Below, piece after piece: positions 48,492 through 60,050 of a DNA stretch of 64,000 nt. Position 1 is the first letter of the stretch. Each line of letters opens with the position of its first letter. The stretch is from NCBI GenBank assembly GCA_029378245.1, contig JARKIF010000002.1, forward strand, positions 2,666,001 through 2,730,000. Direction: 5' to 3'. Under the pieces are notes generated by a model, which did no database searches, was not told the origin of the DNA, and saw nothing but the letters and a program-made list of their open reading frames with translations. This stretch comes from Roridomyces roridus (Eukaryota; Basidiomycota; Agaricomycetes; Agaricales; Mycenaceae). The translations under genes and the position numbers were made by a program.

Positions 48492-50870
48492 ATGTCGGGC
48501 GAGAAACGCTCAACCACGGTCCCAACGACGCGTCGGTCATCGCGAGGAGGGTGGCTCGTCGTCGTCGTCGGTGTACTTCTTTTCCGCGCATTCCTGACGC
48601 GCGATGAATACGTCGTCTGTTCTCCATCAAACTCACAGTTGATCTACACGGTCGACGCGAAACATCCAAGAGCACAGTGTATTTCTATTCGCGCGGGCCA
48701 CATTGCCGATGTTGGCAACGAATGTCTGTCTCGGTGTTTTCTCAAGACAAGGCTTGACCGTTACACAGCGGATATTCGAAGAACATGGCTCTCACCTTTT
48801 GGCTTGAATGTGCGATACACTGAACCGGGTCAGATAATTGTGCCAGGTTTCGCAGGTACCTCTAGGCCTTGAGATAGGGATTCACTATGGCTCATTCATC
48901 AAGATGCGCATGCGCATCTTCTGCAACAGGGTTACAAAATGCAACTCGAGCTTGATGGCGCTCAGTCTGTGGATGAAGTCGTCGAGAGAATCAAGTCGTA
49001 TATCTTGCAGCACCCAGACGTTCATGCCAACACCAGTCGCTGGATCGAGGGCCTGGGTTGGGACCAGACAAAGTGGCCCGGGGCTCAATTCCCAACAGCC
49101 GTAAGACCCAACATCATCCATGTCGAGGTCGAGTTTTGAATCTTTCTAGGCAGACTTGTCCAAAGATCCGCTTCTCCGGGGACGCCCTATTCTACTGCAG
49201 AGAGTGGATGTCCATGCTTCCTGGGTTTCCGAGCGGCAAGTGGCCGTACCGCGAAACGCTCGGGTGATAATTTACAATTCCACAGTGTGCTGGAGTTGAT
49301 GTCGCCCCTTCCACATGATGTCGAGGGAGGGAAGATCATCCGGGACGCAGACGGGAATCCCACTGGTACGCAGGACTACAACGACCAAACATTATGTTAA
49401 CAGCGACCGAGGTATATTTGTGGACAACGCAATGACTCTCATTCCGCAGCCAGCTTGGACCCCACAACAATACACGGACTTTTTCAACACCGCCGTAGCT
49501 GAAGCTCTCAAGTACGGGGTCACCAGCGTCCATGACGCATTCACGGACCCAGCTGCGGTGACATTTTTCAAAGGGTACGATACTACTACTATTTTAGGGT
49601 TCCGTCTAATCCTCTCCTAGGGTAGCTGACGCTGGAAAGCTTCCCATTCGGCTCTATCTGATGGCTGCACCTTTCTCCGAAAACTTTACTGGCTGGGAAC
49701 CGTCTCGGATTGAAAAGCTTTCTGATTATGGCTTGCACGGAAGACTGAACTTGCGGAGCGTGAAACTCTTCACAGACGGTGCGCTCTGTTATGAAAGGGC
49801 CGAAAACCTGCAATTGAAAATCCCATGCTAGGGGCACTGGGGTCTTGGGGCGCTGCATTACTTGAACCATACAGCGATCGTCCAGATACAAGGGGAATCA
49901 TGCGCAGCTCAGCTACAACCATGGACAGACTCATCCGGAGTGCGTGGAAAGCGGAGATGCAAGTGGTATATGATTTTCTCTCCGTCGTATCGTTCGATGA
50001 ACCAATTTTCAGAACGTACACTGCATAGGTGACCGCGCCAACAAGGTCGTCCTTGATGTGTTTGAGAGCATTCTGGCGGAGGAGGCGAGGGCCGGCAATG
50101 GTGATGTATCGGCCTTTCGTCCACGCATCGAGCATGCGCAAATCATGCAGCCTACGGATTTGGAAAGAATCGGGAGACTTGGAGGTTTGTTATTCTCCCC
50201 GCCATTCCTTCTTTCCGTTTATCCAAGATGGACAGTGATTCCGAGTGTGCAACCAACCCATGGGTACAGTTTGATTGGTTTTGACCAACTATATGTTCAA
50301 CATACTCCAGGACGAGCGATATGTGGTACGCAGAGACTCGCCTTGGCCCACAGAGAATCAAGGGCGCGTACGCGTATCATACCCTTCTCGAGTAAGATGA
50401 TACTTACAGACAAAGTGGTATTTTGACTCCTTCCAGGGCATCCCCAAACAATATTATGCCTTTGGGCTCGGACTTTCCCGTGGAAGGCGTCAATCCCCTC
50501 TTGGGTTTCTACGCCGCGGTTTCGCGGCTAGACACTGCAGGGAATTCACCTGACGGCGGCGGCGGATGGTATGAATTTTGTATCGCGCTCGGGATACATT
50601 CAAACTTGCCACAGGTTTCCGGAACAACGCCTCACGCGTGAACAAGCACTCAAGGGAATGACCTATGACGCTGCGTATGCCTCATTTTCCGAGGACGTGC
50701 TCGGAACCTTGCAAAAAGGGAAGCGGGGGGATTTCGTGATACTTGATCGTAATATCATGGAAGTGAACTTGCAGGATATATTGAGGACAAAGGTGGTAGC
50801 TACCGTCATTGACGGTGAGGTAGCATACGGGAACCTTGGTCGCAGGCGGTGGTGGTATAGCAGACCCTAA
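48492..50870 (+). CDS. Membrane-anchored amidohydrolase (YtcJ-like, amidohydrolase 3)
   Basis: Start MSGEKRSTTVPTTRRSSRGG precedes a single membrane anchor (WLVVVVGVLLFRAFL), suggesting a type II membrane or ER-anchored enzyme. After an intron, the metal-binding motif is GFADAHAHLLQQG. Further along are WIEGLGWDQTKWPG, GKIIRDADGNPTGIFVDNAM, GVTSVHDAF, FTDGALGSWGAAL, NVHCIGDRANKVVLD, RIEHAQIM, SVQPTHATSDMWYAE, and LGSDFPVEGVNPLLGFYAAV. These match the YtcJ-type amidohydrolase family (hydrolysis of C-N bonds; substrate unknown). About ten introns. The anchor is less usual for the family. The stop is 47 bp before the BUD13 start. Confidence 0.85.
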
Positions 50871-50917
50871 CCCCAGTAGTCAACGAGTACAAACATTGCT
50901 CCTTGCCGAGATTCACC

Positions 50918-51933
50918 ATGTCCAGCATGAAGGCGTATCTGGCTGAAAAGTACATGTCTGGTCCCAAGGCCGACGCAATACTCGCGCGTGTTGGTCCGCA
51001 AAAGAAGAAGAAACGCAAAGCAACGGCCAGCTCTTCGGCCGCCCAGTCTTTCGTTGTAGACACGGACGGAGGCTGGGGAGACGACGCAACGATGGAGGAA
51101 GCGCCGGATGTGGAGGAGGCAATGGTCGCCGCAGACAGGTCTTTCAAGAAACGGAAAGTCGCGCCAAATGAAGAGGGATCGGGTTGGGCGGTGTTGCAGC
51201 CAGGGAACAAGGAGGACACACCACCACCGGATGAACAACCTGTCGTTGTCGAGGAAGAAACTCCTTTTGTCGGTGGTCTTGTCAGCGCACAACAACTCAA
51301 GAAAGTCCTTCCGCAATCGAGGGTCGAACCCACCGCGACAGCAGAAGAAATGGCACTCGCACAGGAGACGGTGTATCGAGACGCTGCTGGCAAAAAGATC
51401 AACACCAAAGCGGCCAAGGCAGATGCTGCGAGGCTGAAACGAGAGCGGGAAGAAAAGGAGGCTCAAAAGATGGAATGGGGTAAAGGCTTGGTGCAACGAG
51501 ATGAAGCTCAGAAGATGCGGGAAGAGTTGGAGAGGCAACGGGGGTTGAAATTCGCTCGACACGCCGACGATGCTGATCTCAACGAGGAGCAGAAGTCCAA
51601 GGAGCTCTGGAACGACCCAGCTGCTCAATTCTTGACCGTAAGACTTGTCTTTGCTGAACTACAACATGATCTAATATATCCCACAGAAGAAACGGGCGAA
51701 AGGGCCCCGTCGGCCGGAATATAACGGCCCTCCTCCTCCTCCCAATAGATTTGGAATCAAGCCGGGATACAGGTGGGACGGTGTCGGTGCGTTCACATCT
51801 AGCCCTCTGATTCACCATCTGATCATACATCTCAGATCGAGGCAACGGTTTCGAGAAAAAATTGTTCCAGAGCAAGAACGAGAAGAAACGCAAGGGACTG
51901 GAGACATACCAATGGAGCGCAGAAGACATGTAG
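50918..51933 (+). CDS. BUD13: BUD13-like splicing factor (RES complex)
   Basis: Start [19 protein letters not shown] is the family N-terminus. The middle is Lys/Glu-rich with KKRKV-like clusters and an Ala/Lys helical stretch ([18 protein letters not shown]). The conserved C-terminal block is [20 protein letters not shown] followed by [20 protein letters not shown] and a final WSAEDM. In yeast, Bud13 with Snu17 and Pml1 forms the RES complex that helps pre-mRNA splicing and retention. Two introns (about 51640-51686 and 51788-51836). The protein is about 300 residues. Confidence 0.92.
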
Positions 51934-52524
51934 ATGTGAGCATAACACAACGTATCATAGTCGCCGCATCTGACTCACGCTTTCAGTGGTCCGCTTCTTC
52001 AGATGCAACGTAGCGCCCGTCCACACACATTCGAGTCACCGTCGTTTATGAGTCTGCTTATTCGGCGGACCATACTATTCGAGCATACGAGCCATTTCGG
52101 GATGCAAACGGAATTCCTTCGTTAGTCACAATGTTGTGTCCGACGCGCCAGGCGCGTCCTCGACTATCCTGGTATAAATATGAGATAGTTTTGATCGATT
52201 CTCCACAAAAACTGAAAAGACATTACCCAGGTACGAGTTCAAGTCACTTCGTGCAAAATTGGCATTTACCAGACGATCTAGTCAGTAATGACCACCTTGC
52301 CCACCACTCTCTCGAGATTATCCTCGTAGAGTCCACTCTTTACATCCGGCCTCGACTTTACGAGGCCGACGTTTCAGCCGCCTACACACGTCTAGCGGAT
52401 CTTCTGACTACTGTCGCCCTTAGTCCAGCATCGCGTTGGGCGATTAGGGTCATCTTGCTGCTATGACTTGCCAACTTGGGGAGGGCGGCTGGGAATAATG
52501 CCGTCGCAGGTGCTCATCGTGATT
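51934..52524. other. Intergenic region between BUD13 and the repeat
   Basis: No supported gene. An open frame on the + strand (52131-52466) has no recognisable domain or splice extension. Confidence 0.3.
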
Positions 52525-53178
52525 AAATGGAGGATGTTTCATTCAAACACACGAACTACTACGCGGCGAAGAGGACAAGAAACCCTGCAAGATTAACGTG
52601 CTATTGGTCGACCCGAAGGTCTCAAGCCTGGGGGCCCACGACAAGGGTGCACGAGGGTTGCGAACCCACCCCCAGGAACCGCGTGCCTCGACAGCCCCCC
52701 CCGGGTCTGCGTCTACATCGTCCTCAGTTAAAGGTCGCTGAAAGAGAGAGTGGCCGACATACCATCAGTCGGTTGGCGAGGAATGGGGTCAAAGGTGGCC
52801 GGGTTGGTCCACCGTCACGTCTCGCTCGCCGCTTCGACCCCTCGTTTCATCGAAAGGGCCCAGGCTGCGTTGGCTCATGCTCATGCGTGCGACCCCATCC
52901 CTCTGGCCGCGAGCTATGCGAATCTCCCAGTGACTCGCGCTCTCTTGTGGGGGAGAATGATAGTACGAAAGCACTGTGAAAGCAAAACGAAAGCAAAACG
53001 AAAGCACCGACAGCAAAGCAAGGTGGTCTTGAGGTCGTGAGGGCGGCCAGACTGCAAAAGATCAGCACGACGGGACGGCAGCAAGCGGACGCACATGGCG
53101 GGCCTCGCCGTAGAGATGGTGGCAGAAAGGAAGGAAGAAGAGAAAGAAGAGACTGGGTATGCAGACTACGCACCTGCA

Positions 53179-53185
53179 TTTTATA
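53179..53185 (-). promoter_or_regulatory. TATA box inside repeat copy B, reverse
   Basis: TATAAAA on the reverse strand, equivalent to 27691-27697 of copy A. Confidence 0.4.
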
Positions 53186-53569
53186 CCTTTCCTCCCCATT
53201 TAATTAACAGTCTACATTCTTCACTGGCGGAAGTGATTTTCTACTACCCGCCCGATCGACACGGCCTTTAGAACGTTGACTTTGGCGCAGAGATGATGTA
53301 GAGGTCCGAGGACGTAGCAATGCAATTCTCTCGAGTGTCGGGAAGTCCAAACAGGGAAACGCCGTGGGTACAGCCACTGATTACGGACTGAATGCTTATC
53401 ACTCCGTCTGTGTCTTCTTCGTCTGCTACGACCAAGGACGACCACCATGCTCTCGAATACATAATTTCCCCCTACGAGTCCTTGACCCACCTCCTCCGTG
53501 CCTCCGCCGCCGCCGATATGACGTTCGATCGAGTTCCCGAGTAAAATGGAACGGAGACTCGATCGCGTC

Positions 53570-53576
53570 TATAAAA
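53570..53576 (+). promoter_or_regulatory. TATA box inside repeat copy B, forward
   Basis: TATAAAA, equivalent to 27305-27311 of copy A. Confidence 0.4.
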
Positions 53577-54559
53577 ACAGGCCAACACACAATCCCTCTT
53601 TCTTTGTTACCACCAGTTACTCCCCCAGGGGAGGTACGTCGCTCGCCCTTTCCACCTCGCCATTTACTCACATCTCACACAGCGACTGCACCAGCCTGGA
53701 GAAGATGAAGCTACACCAGCCGCCGACCCCAGCGTGTGCTCCCAACACCCTAAACCTATCACCAAAGCACCCTGGCACCACCGGCGCGCGGGGGCCATCC
53801 TCCGGCACTAGCGATGTGGTGGATCATCTCAGTGAGTTCCCAGCATTTCTTCCCCTCGCCATTGGCTAACTCGCTCTTGTAGAAGCCTCTCCTCGCTATT
53901 CCTTCGTGCGACCCACTATCCCCTCTCCTCTTCCCTCTTTCTAACTCGCCCGCCTAGGACAGAAACCCTGCCGCGTCCAAGTGCTCGCCGCTGGTATGGA
54001 GGTCCCGACTCCTCGAGAAGGCTTCAAGACTGCAAGAGGGCCGCCTGGGTTCGGTCATCACTGGCGAGTCCCATCGTTGTCTACTTCGTTCCTGTCGCTC
54101 ACTCTCGCTCAGATGTCCTTCGGTCCACACTTCTGCAGGTTGCGCCGAGGCTCGCTGCGCCCATTGCGGCCTCTCTCGCCGGCGCCGTCGACATCGTTCT
54201 CGATGGAGTTGGATTGGGTTGGTAGTCAGTCAGCTACATGCAGGCTGGGTTGAGGGGTTTGGAAGATGAAGAAGACACGGAGAGGGAGGATCCAAGAGCG
54301 TGTCTGGGCTCGAGGAATCGAGTAGTTTATCAGCTCGAACTCTAATCTACATACTTAGTAACTTGCCTGTTACCTACCTACTCTACATACCGTAGACAGC
54401 TCGATCGTCCAGCAGCAAAGTAGTAGCCTATAAAACTTGATTGATTCTCTCTGACTCTCTCATCGAGCGAAAGCCACCTATGGACTTGAGCACACAGAAG
54501 TTGAACATTAGCATTCGAAGAACACACAGATACAGAACAGTCGACTAGTAAATCTCACT

Positions 54560-55491
54560 TCAATGCCATCCGAGTTTCTTCTTCGCGGCCTCCAACTTCT
54601 TCTTTGCCTCGGTCTGCGCAAGGCCCTGGCTGAGCTCGATGGCCTTCTCGAACGCCTTGACAGCTTCTTCATCCCGCTCCAACGCCTGTAGCGCCTCGCC
54701 TAGTCGCACATATCCTTTCCCCCATTTCGGCTCAACCTCGGTGGCCTTTTGAGCGTCGGCGAGCGCGCTGTCGGGGTCTGGAGGGGTGGATTTCAGGTAT
54801 GCGATGGAGCGGTTTCCTAAGAGCGCTGCTGATGTTGGGGCGAGCTCTATTGCGGCTGTGTACTTCTCGATGGCTTCGGTGTATTTCTCTTCTTTGTAGA
54901 AGGCCTGATCGGTATTGAGATGTGGAAAAATACATTAGAAATGAAAACGCACGTTGCCGGCCACTTTGGCCTCTTCCGCCTCTGCTGGAAGCGGTGGGAC
55001 AGGTGGGTTAGGACCACCGTGTTGAAGAACTAGCCGTGCGAGACCCTGGGCGTCGGCGCCTTGTACCATACCCAAGATTTGACCCGACCTCAGGGCTAGG
55101 AAGGTCGGCATAGCGCTCACTTTATATTTATGAGCAATGGCTTGCTGGGCATCCACGTCCACGCGCAGAAAGCGGACATGAGGATTTTGGGAAGCTAGTC
55201 GACTAAAGTGCGGTGCGATAACCTGGATGTCCATGTTAAACCCGTCGTAGCATGTTTGAGAAACGGTCCTACCTGGATGTCTATGTTAAAGCCGTCGTAG
55301 CATATCCGAGAAACGGTCCTACCTTGCACGGTTGGCACCAAGTAGCATGCTAGGAAGAAATTGGAAGACCGATCCGGAGGAAAACGACAGTTGCGCACAA
55401 AGTCGACCAAAACAGTCATTCCAGCAGCAGTGGCGCTTCGCAAGGTTTCGTTCCATTCTTTGACGCTTTTTATTTCGAGTGGTGTCGACAT
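54560..55491 (-). CDS. Thioredoxin-TPR fusion protein
   Basis: Start MSTPLEIKSVKEWNETLRSA. The first ~105 residues form a thioredoxin fold: AGMTVLVDF, then HATWCQPCK with the redox CxxC on a 27-nt microexon (55323-55349), then VIAPHFSRLA, VRFLRVDVDAQQ, YKVSAMPTFLALRSG with the cis-Pro. A linker leads into about three TPR motifs: GNAFYKEEKYTEAIEKYTAA, ALLGNRSIAYLK, GYVRLGEALQALERDEEAVK. TPRs often bind Hsp70/Hsp90 C-termini, so a chaperone-linked redox role is plausible but inferred. The intron after CQPCK is a tandem duplication: two 50-nt GT...AG units at 55223-55272 and 55273-55322. Confidence 0.88.
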
Positions 55492-55642
55492 GGGTGAATG
55501 AGGAGAGTCGGGGCAGACGCCCGGAGCCAGTGCATGATTTTAAAGGAAGAGCGTTACAAAGCGTCAGGTGACTTCAAGCGCCTCAATTATTCCAGAAGAT
55601 ATGCGAGCAATTATAGATACAGTGTGAGTGTACAAGTCCAGC

Positions 55643-56624
55643 CTACGGGTCCTTCTCCTTGTCGTCGTCATCCGAGTCCTTGCCTTTGTTCTTCCATTGC
55701 TCGTAACCAAAGTTAGCGGCACGACTGGCAAGGGTAAACGGCTCTGCTGTCCAAGCCTTGTCCCACACGCGAACGGCAAACTTCTGCAAGTGGCCCTCGG
55801 TAAAGTTCTCGTGCAGCAACTGCAAAGAGAGTCGAGCGGGCCTCAGAAGTTGGTAGACTGGTTCTAGGAATGGCTCGGTGTCGAGGGGTAGATGTACGAG
55901 GAGGGAGTGTGGTCTATACAGCGAACGATAAGCAGTGGAAGAAGATGAGGAAACGGCCGTACGATGAATCTGGGCCAATATTAGGCGGTACGATGCGTCC
56001 CAACCATTTATTCTCCTCGGTGGGTTGCTGGCCTGACCGAAGGAACTCCTGGTAATCCTTCCAACGGCTTCGCCTCGCCTGCCTCACAGCATTGAACTTG
56101 GCCTGTTGCGGCAAGCTATTCGGCATGGTGGAGATGGTCTCGTACACGCCGAGATAACTGTTGGTCTTCCGGAGATAAAAGCCCTCTTCCCAGTATTTGG
56201 TATCGGCCGGAGACTTCCTGCCATGCTCGGGGTCGTCACTGGGTTTACCACCAAAATACCAGGGAAGATTGATAGGCTGGCCCTCGTTGGGGAGAGGATA
56301 TAGAGCCTTGCCGTCGGGACCGACCACTTTGTGACTCTTGTACTGGAGAATGTTGCGTACTTCATGGGTGAAGACTTTGCGGAGGCAGATGGATCGACAC
56401 CAGGGCGGCTTGCCATGGATGCGGCCGCTGACATTCTGAGAGCAGTATGTCAAGCACCATTGGTCGTTTCGTGTGGAGAAGGTCCCCTTGGGCGGCTCGA
56501 TGACTTTGATAGTCGGGAAGTTGGCAAAGATGACCTGGAGATAGATTAGAAGGGGATAATGTGTATTTGAAAGGCCTACAGTTCTGCTGGATTGCTGAGA
56601 CTGAGACTTTGTCGTGCTCGCCAT
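55643..56624 (-). CDS. Conserved hypothetical fungal protein
   Basis: Start MASTTKSQSQQSSRTVGLSN. The conserved centre has a Cys-rich segment, DQWCLTYCSQNVSGRIHGKP followed by WCRSICLRKVFTHEV. Next are LPWYFGGKPSDDPEHGRKSP and YWEEGFYLRKTNSYLGVYET. The second half has a hydrophobic/helical part and ends with a charged tail (DSDDDDKEKDP). The paired Cys could be disulfides or a metal site. I do not recognise a named family. It is same-strand with the thioredoxin-TPR gene. Introns at about 56535-56585 and 55940-56000. Confidence 0.65.
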
Positions 56625-57357
56625 TGACGCGCGGTGATGTTTATCCGTGTTGGGGCCGCTGACGTATAAAGGATCAAAATCTGCCGAAACTTTTTTTCAC
56701 TCTTGCGCCGTTTGAAGAATCGTTTTCGCAGCTGTCCGCACAGGAGCCTCGTCGCTCTTCACCTCTGCTGTGGGGAAAGTCCCCGGAGATACGGAGCATG
56801 TCCTCGTCCTCCCAATGGAAAGCAACCGGCCCTAAGCACGTCGGTCTGGACGAGGACGGCTGGATCCTTCTGCATGCCTCCCTTACACGGATGGCTGCTC
56901 GGTCCCTGCCACTCCGTTGCCAGTCCGAGGATGGGCCGCTCGACCAAGGCGCAGGTTGCGAAGATATGAGCAGCCTGTTGCTCGGGTGGTCCGTCCGACG
57001 TCTGGCAAACTCTTGCTCATAGGCATAGATATACGATTGTTGACCCTCGGGTCTTCAACTCAACGGGGCTCACTCTCATTCGGCGCAGCAACCAATTTTT
57101 TCCCTCCCCGAACTTTGTTGTTCATCCCTTCGTCGACCGTGTTACTTCGAGGTGAGTTGGCTCTTTCCTTCCTTCCTTTTATGATGCGTTGGATTTTCTT
57201 GAATTTCTTCATGGTGTATACCCTCTCGAGGGGCGGGCTCCAAACCATTGACACTTCTGACACTCCTCTCCTTCTCATCGGTTCCAAATGCTGACTGTCC
57301 TTTTTCTCAGATGAGTGTATTGAGCGTGGACGATGTGTATAGTACAAAATGAATGTA
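56625..57357. other. Intergenic region
   Basis: About 730 bp with no supported gene. A small + strand frame from 56798 (MSSSSQWKATGPK) has no recognised domain. Confidence 0.3.
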
Positions 57358-59656
57358 TTACAATCTTGCCTTTACTTCCATCCCCAATTCTCCTCGTTCC
57401 GCCTCTTGCTTCGCCAACTCCCTCAATTCACGTCGCAAAATCTTACCAGCGGCGCTAAGAGAATCTTAGCTTTTATCCACTGGAGGAACATCTGCTCACC
57501 TCTTGGGCACGACGTCGATAACCCCAACGCCGCCTCTGAGATATTTGTGTCGGGCAACTTTGGTCTCCATCCACTTGACCACACCGTTCGCAAACTCCGC
57601 TTTGGCTCTGGCTGTCGTGATCTTCTCCGGGTGTGCATGTACAATGTACGCTCTGTTAACTAGTGAGGATAGGGACGGAAGTGAGTGCAGAAACGCACCT
57701 CGGCAACTCGGTGGCCTCTTTTGCGCTTTCTAGCCCGATGACCGCGACATCCGCAATGTCAGGGTGAGTGAGCAACACATTCTCAAGTTCCGCGGGGGGT
57801 ACTGGAAGGATGAGCCGGCAGAGTTTGCGCTCGCTTAAACCTCACACACCTTGGAATCCCTAGACTGCAGTTAGCAGCAGTAACAAGTAAACGCATAGTG
57901 CGGACCTTGTATTTGATGAGCTCCTTCCGTCTATCCACAATATAATAATATCCTTCCGAGTCTCGTATAGCTACATCGCCCGTCTTGAACCAACCTTCCG
58001 ATGTAATAGCATTTGCAGTCGCGGTGGGATTATTCAGGTATCCCTATAATGCATCAATTAGGGAAATTGTCAAGGTAGACTTGATTACCTTCATCACAGT
58101 CTTGCCCCGCACCCACAGCTCCCCAGGTTGCCCCTCGCCCGCATCGACCTTGCCGTCGTCATCTTCGACAAGCCGTGCCTCGAGGTTGGGAAGCAGAATA
58201 CCGATGCTCCCGATCTTGCGGATTGCATCCTTCAAGGGCAGCATATGCGTCGTCGGCGAGGTTTCGGTCAGTCCGTACGCTGCCAATGAATTCAGTACGT
58301 GAGTGGAAGGAGACGGGAACAACGACACCTTGTGTGATAGTGAATGTACCTCCGCGACGCCTGGAAAGGAGACGGTCCGTGACTGTCTTGACAAGGTTGT
58401 ACCCAAGCGGGGCTGCTCCAGAGATTAAGACCTTCAAACTCGAGAGATCGTAATCGTCCACAACTAGCGCAAGGTTAGCAGGAGCTTTGGAAGGGCCCAG
58501 GTAAAACCGACCGGGATGGCGGGCGAGGATGACTAGCACAGGCGGAACCACCAAGGATAGGGTTGCTTTGTATTTCGCAACGTATGCACAAAAGCGGACG
58601 GGATCGAATCTGGTTTCAATGACGACTGGACATCCGCGGGTGAATGGGTAGTGCAGAAGCTTGCCGAGGCTTGGAACCAAGTGAGTTGTCATGCGAAATG
58701 GAGGAGTGTGAATCGACTCATCATATATATGAAAAAACGGTAGAATGCCAAGGATAACGTCGACACCGGCGGTCAAAGGAGGAAATAGGGATCCCACCAT
58801 ATCCATAATGGTCGTCACATTTTGGTGAGTCGTCTCAACACCCTAGAACGATGGTCAATATCACTTCTAGGAGAGGGCAATGAAGTACCTTGGGTTTCCC
58901 CGTCGTGCCCTGAATAATGAGTCAAGGCAACTTTGACCGTAAAACAATATTACCGAGCTGTAGCATAGATAAGTCGTCTCGTGAGCCAAGTCGCCTTCAA
59001 ATTTCTCTTCCTCCTTCAGTTCTCCTTTACCAAGAAGATCCTCCAGCTTCAAAAGGCCGGCTGCAGCGGGACTGCGAGGCGCACTTGGTCCCCCAGCCCA
59101 GCGGAGATCATTTCCGAGGACGATAATTCTCTTGTCAATATCTTTGTTGGGGACACCGCTTTCCGCAAGCGCAGCGCGCGCAACAGGGAGACCTTCTTCC
59201 GAGGTGAAGATCAATTTGGCGCGACTGTCGTTGTATTGGTATGACAATTCGTGGCTGGTATACGCGCTATTCGCCAAGGTACAGCGAAGGCCCGCTGCGA
59301 CGGCTAATATAGAACGTTCAATTCATGGTTGAGAGGCAATGCATCAGACACGCACAACCGAATAGAACTACTGGCCAGGCGAGAGAATTGGGCGAGTAGA
59401 TCAATACGACCTCACCCCGGTTGGCAAGCGGGGACGTGTTGGGATTGTGCTTGAGCCCATATGCTAGAGAGAGACTTTGGGCCCGAAGCTGGCCACGCGT
59501 GAGAGATGTCCCGGTCGCTGCATCGACGAAGGCAGGCAGGGATGCGGGGAAACCACCAACGTCGCCAGGCGCGTCGGAACGAGGTGCAAAGAGGCGGGTA
59601 AAGACTGAAGTGCTCAAGATTGGGTGGTCCCCGAAGGGAGAGGTGTAGATGGGCAT
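57358..59656 (-). CDS. AMP-dependent ligase, 4-coumarate-CoA ligase-like
   Basis: About 600 residues. Start [20 protein letters not shown]. The ATP/AMP P-loop [19 protein letters not shown] is split: GTTGKPK sits alone on a 21-nt microexon (58889-58909). Further motifs are [22 protein letters not shown], the A4-type [59 protein letters not shown] and the C-terminal catalytic Lys in [14 protein letters not shown]. This order is that of acyl-CoA synthetases of the 4CL class, which activate aromatic or fatty acids as CoA thioesters. Substrate unknown. No peroxisome signal is obvious at the C-terminus (VKARL), though ARL is a weak PTS1-like tripeptide. Confidence 0.9.
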
Positions 59657-60050
59657 GACGGAATGCAGATGGAATGTGGGGAAGAGATCAGCAAGAGCCG
59701 GCTTCTTCTACCCGGCGGCGCGTCAATATCGACAAATACTCCCCGTCGTCGTCCGACGCGTCGTGCTCATTGTGATGCATGTTGCTCGATTCAGACGGTC
59801 GAAAGTTGAGAGGTTGTATCCGATTTCCAACGTGGAGAGGGGCGCGTTGACTCCGGGAGAGGAAATAAGATTCCAAGCGTCGGATTGCATTTCAGAATAG
59901 TAGTCTATGAGGGACGGTATCGAGTCGTTGAGCTGAGGGAGTCCAAGTCGAAAGTCGAAGGTGAAAAGTTGCGTTCAAGGTCAAGCGCTAGCGCCTACAT
60001 CGGGCCAAACAACAGCATCCTTTTGCTTCCACACTTCCTAGTACACCTCA
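59657..60050. other. Divergent intergenic region
   Basis: 394 bp between the ligase and RRM genes, presumably a shared promoter region. No gene was seen. Confidence 0.4.

Larger units (their letters stand above)
52525..54430 (-). repeat. Dispersed 1.9-kb repeat, copy B (inverted relative to copy A)
   Basis: Reverse-complement homologue of 26525-28395. Opposite TATA boxes are at 53570-53576 (forward) and 53179-53185 (reverse), 385 bp apart, matching copy A's 386. The forward side again gives MKLHQPPTPACAPN after an intron-containing leader. Downstream the copies differ by an insertion of some 60 bp near 53890-53950 and frames are not conserved. The outer boundary near 54430 is placed where similarity ends. 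Confidence 0.7.
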
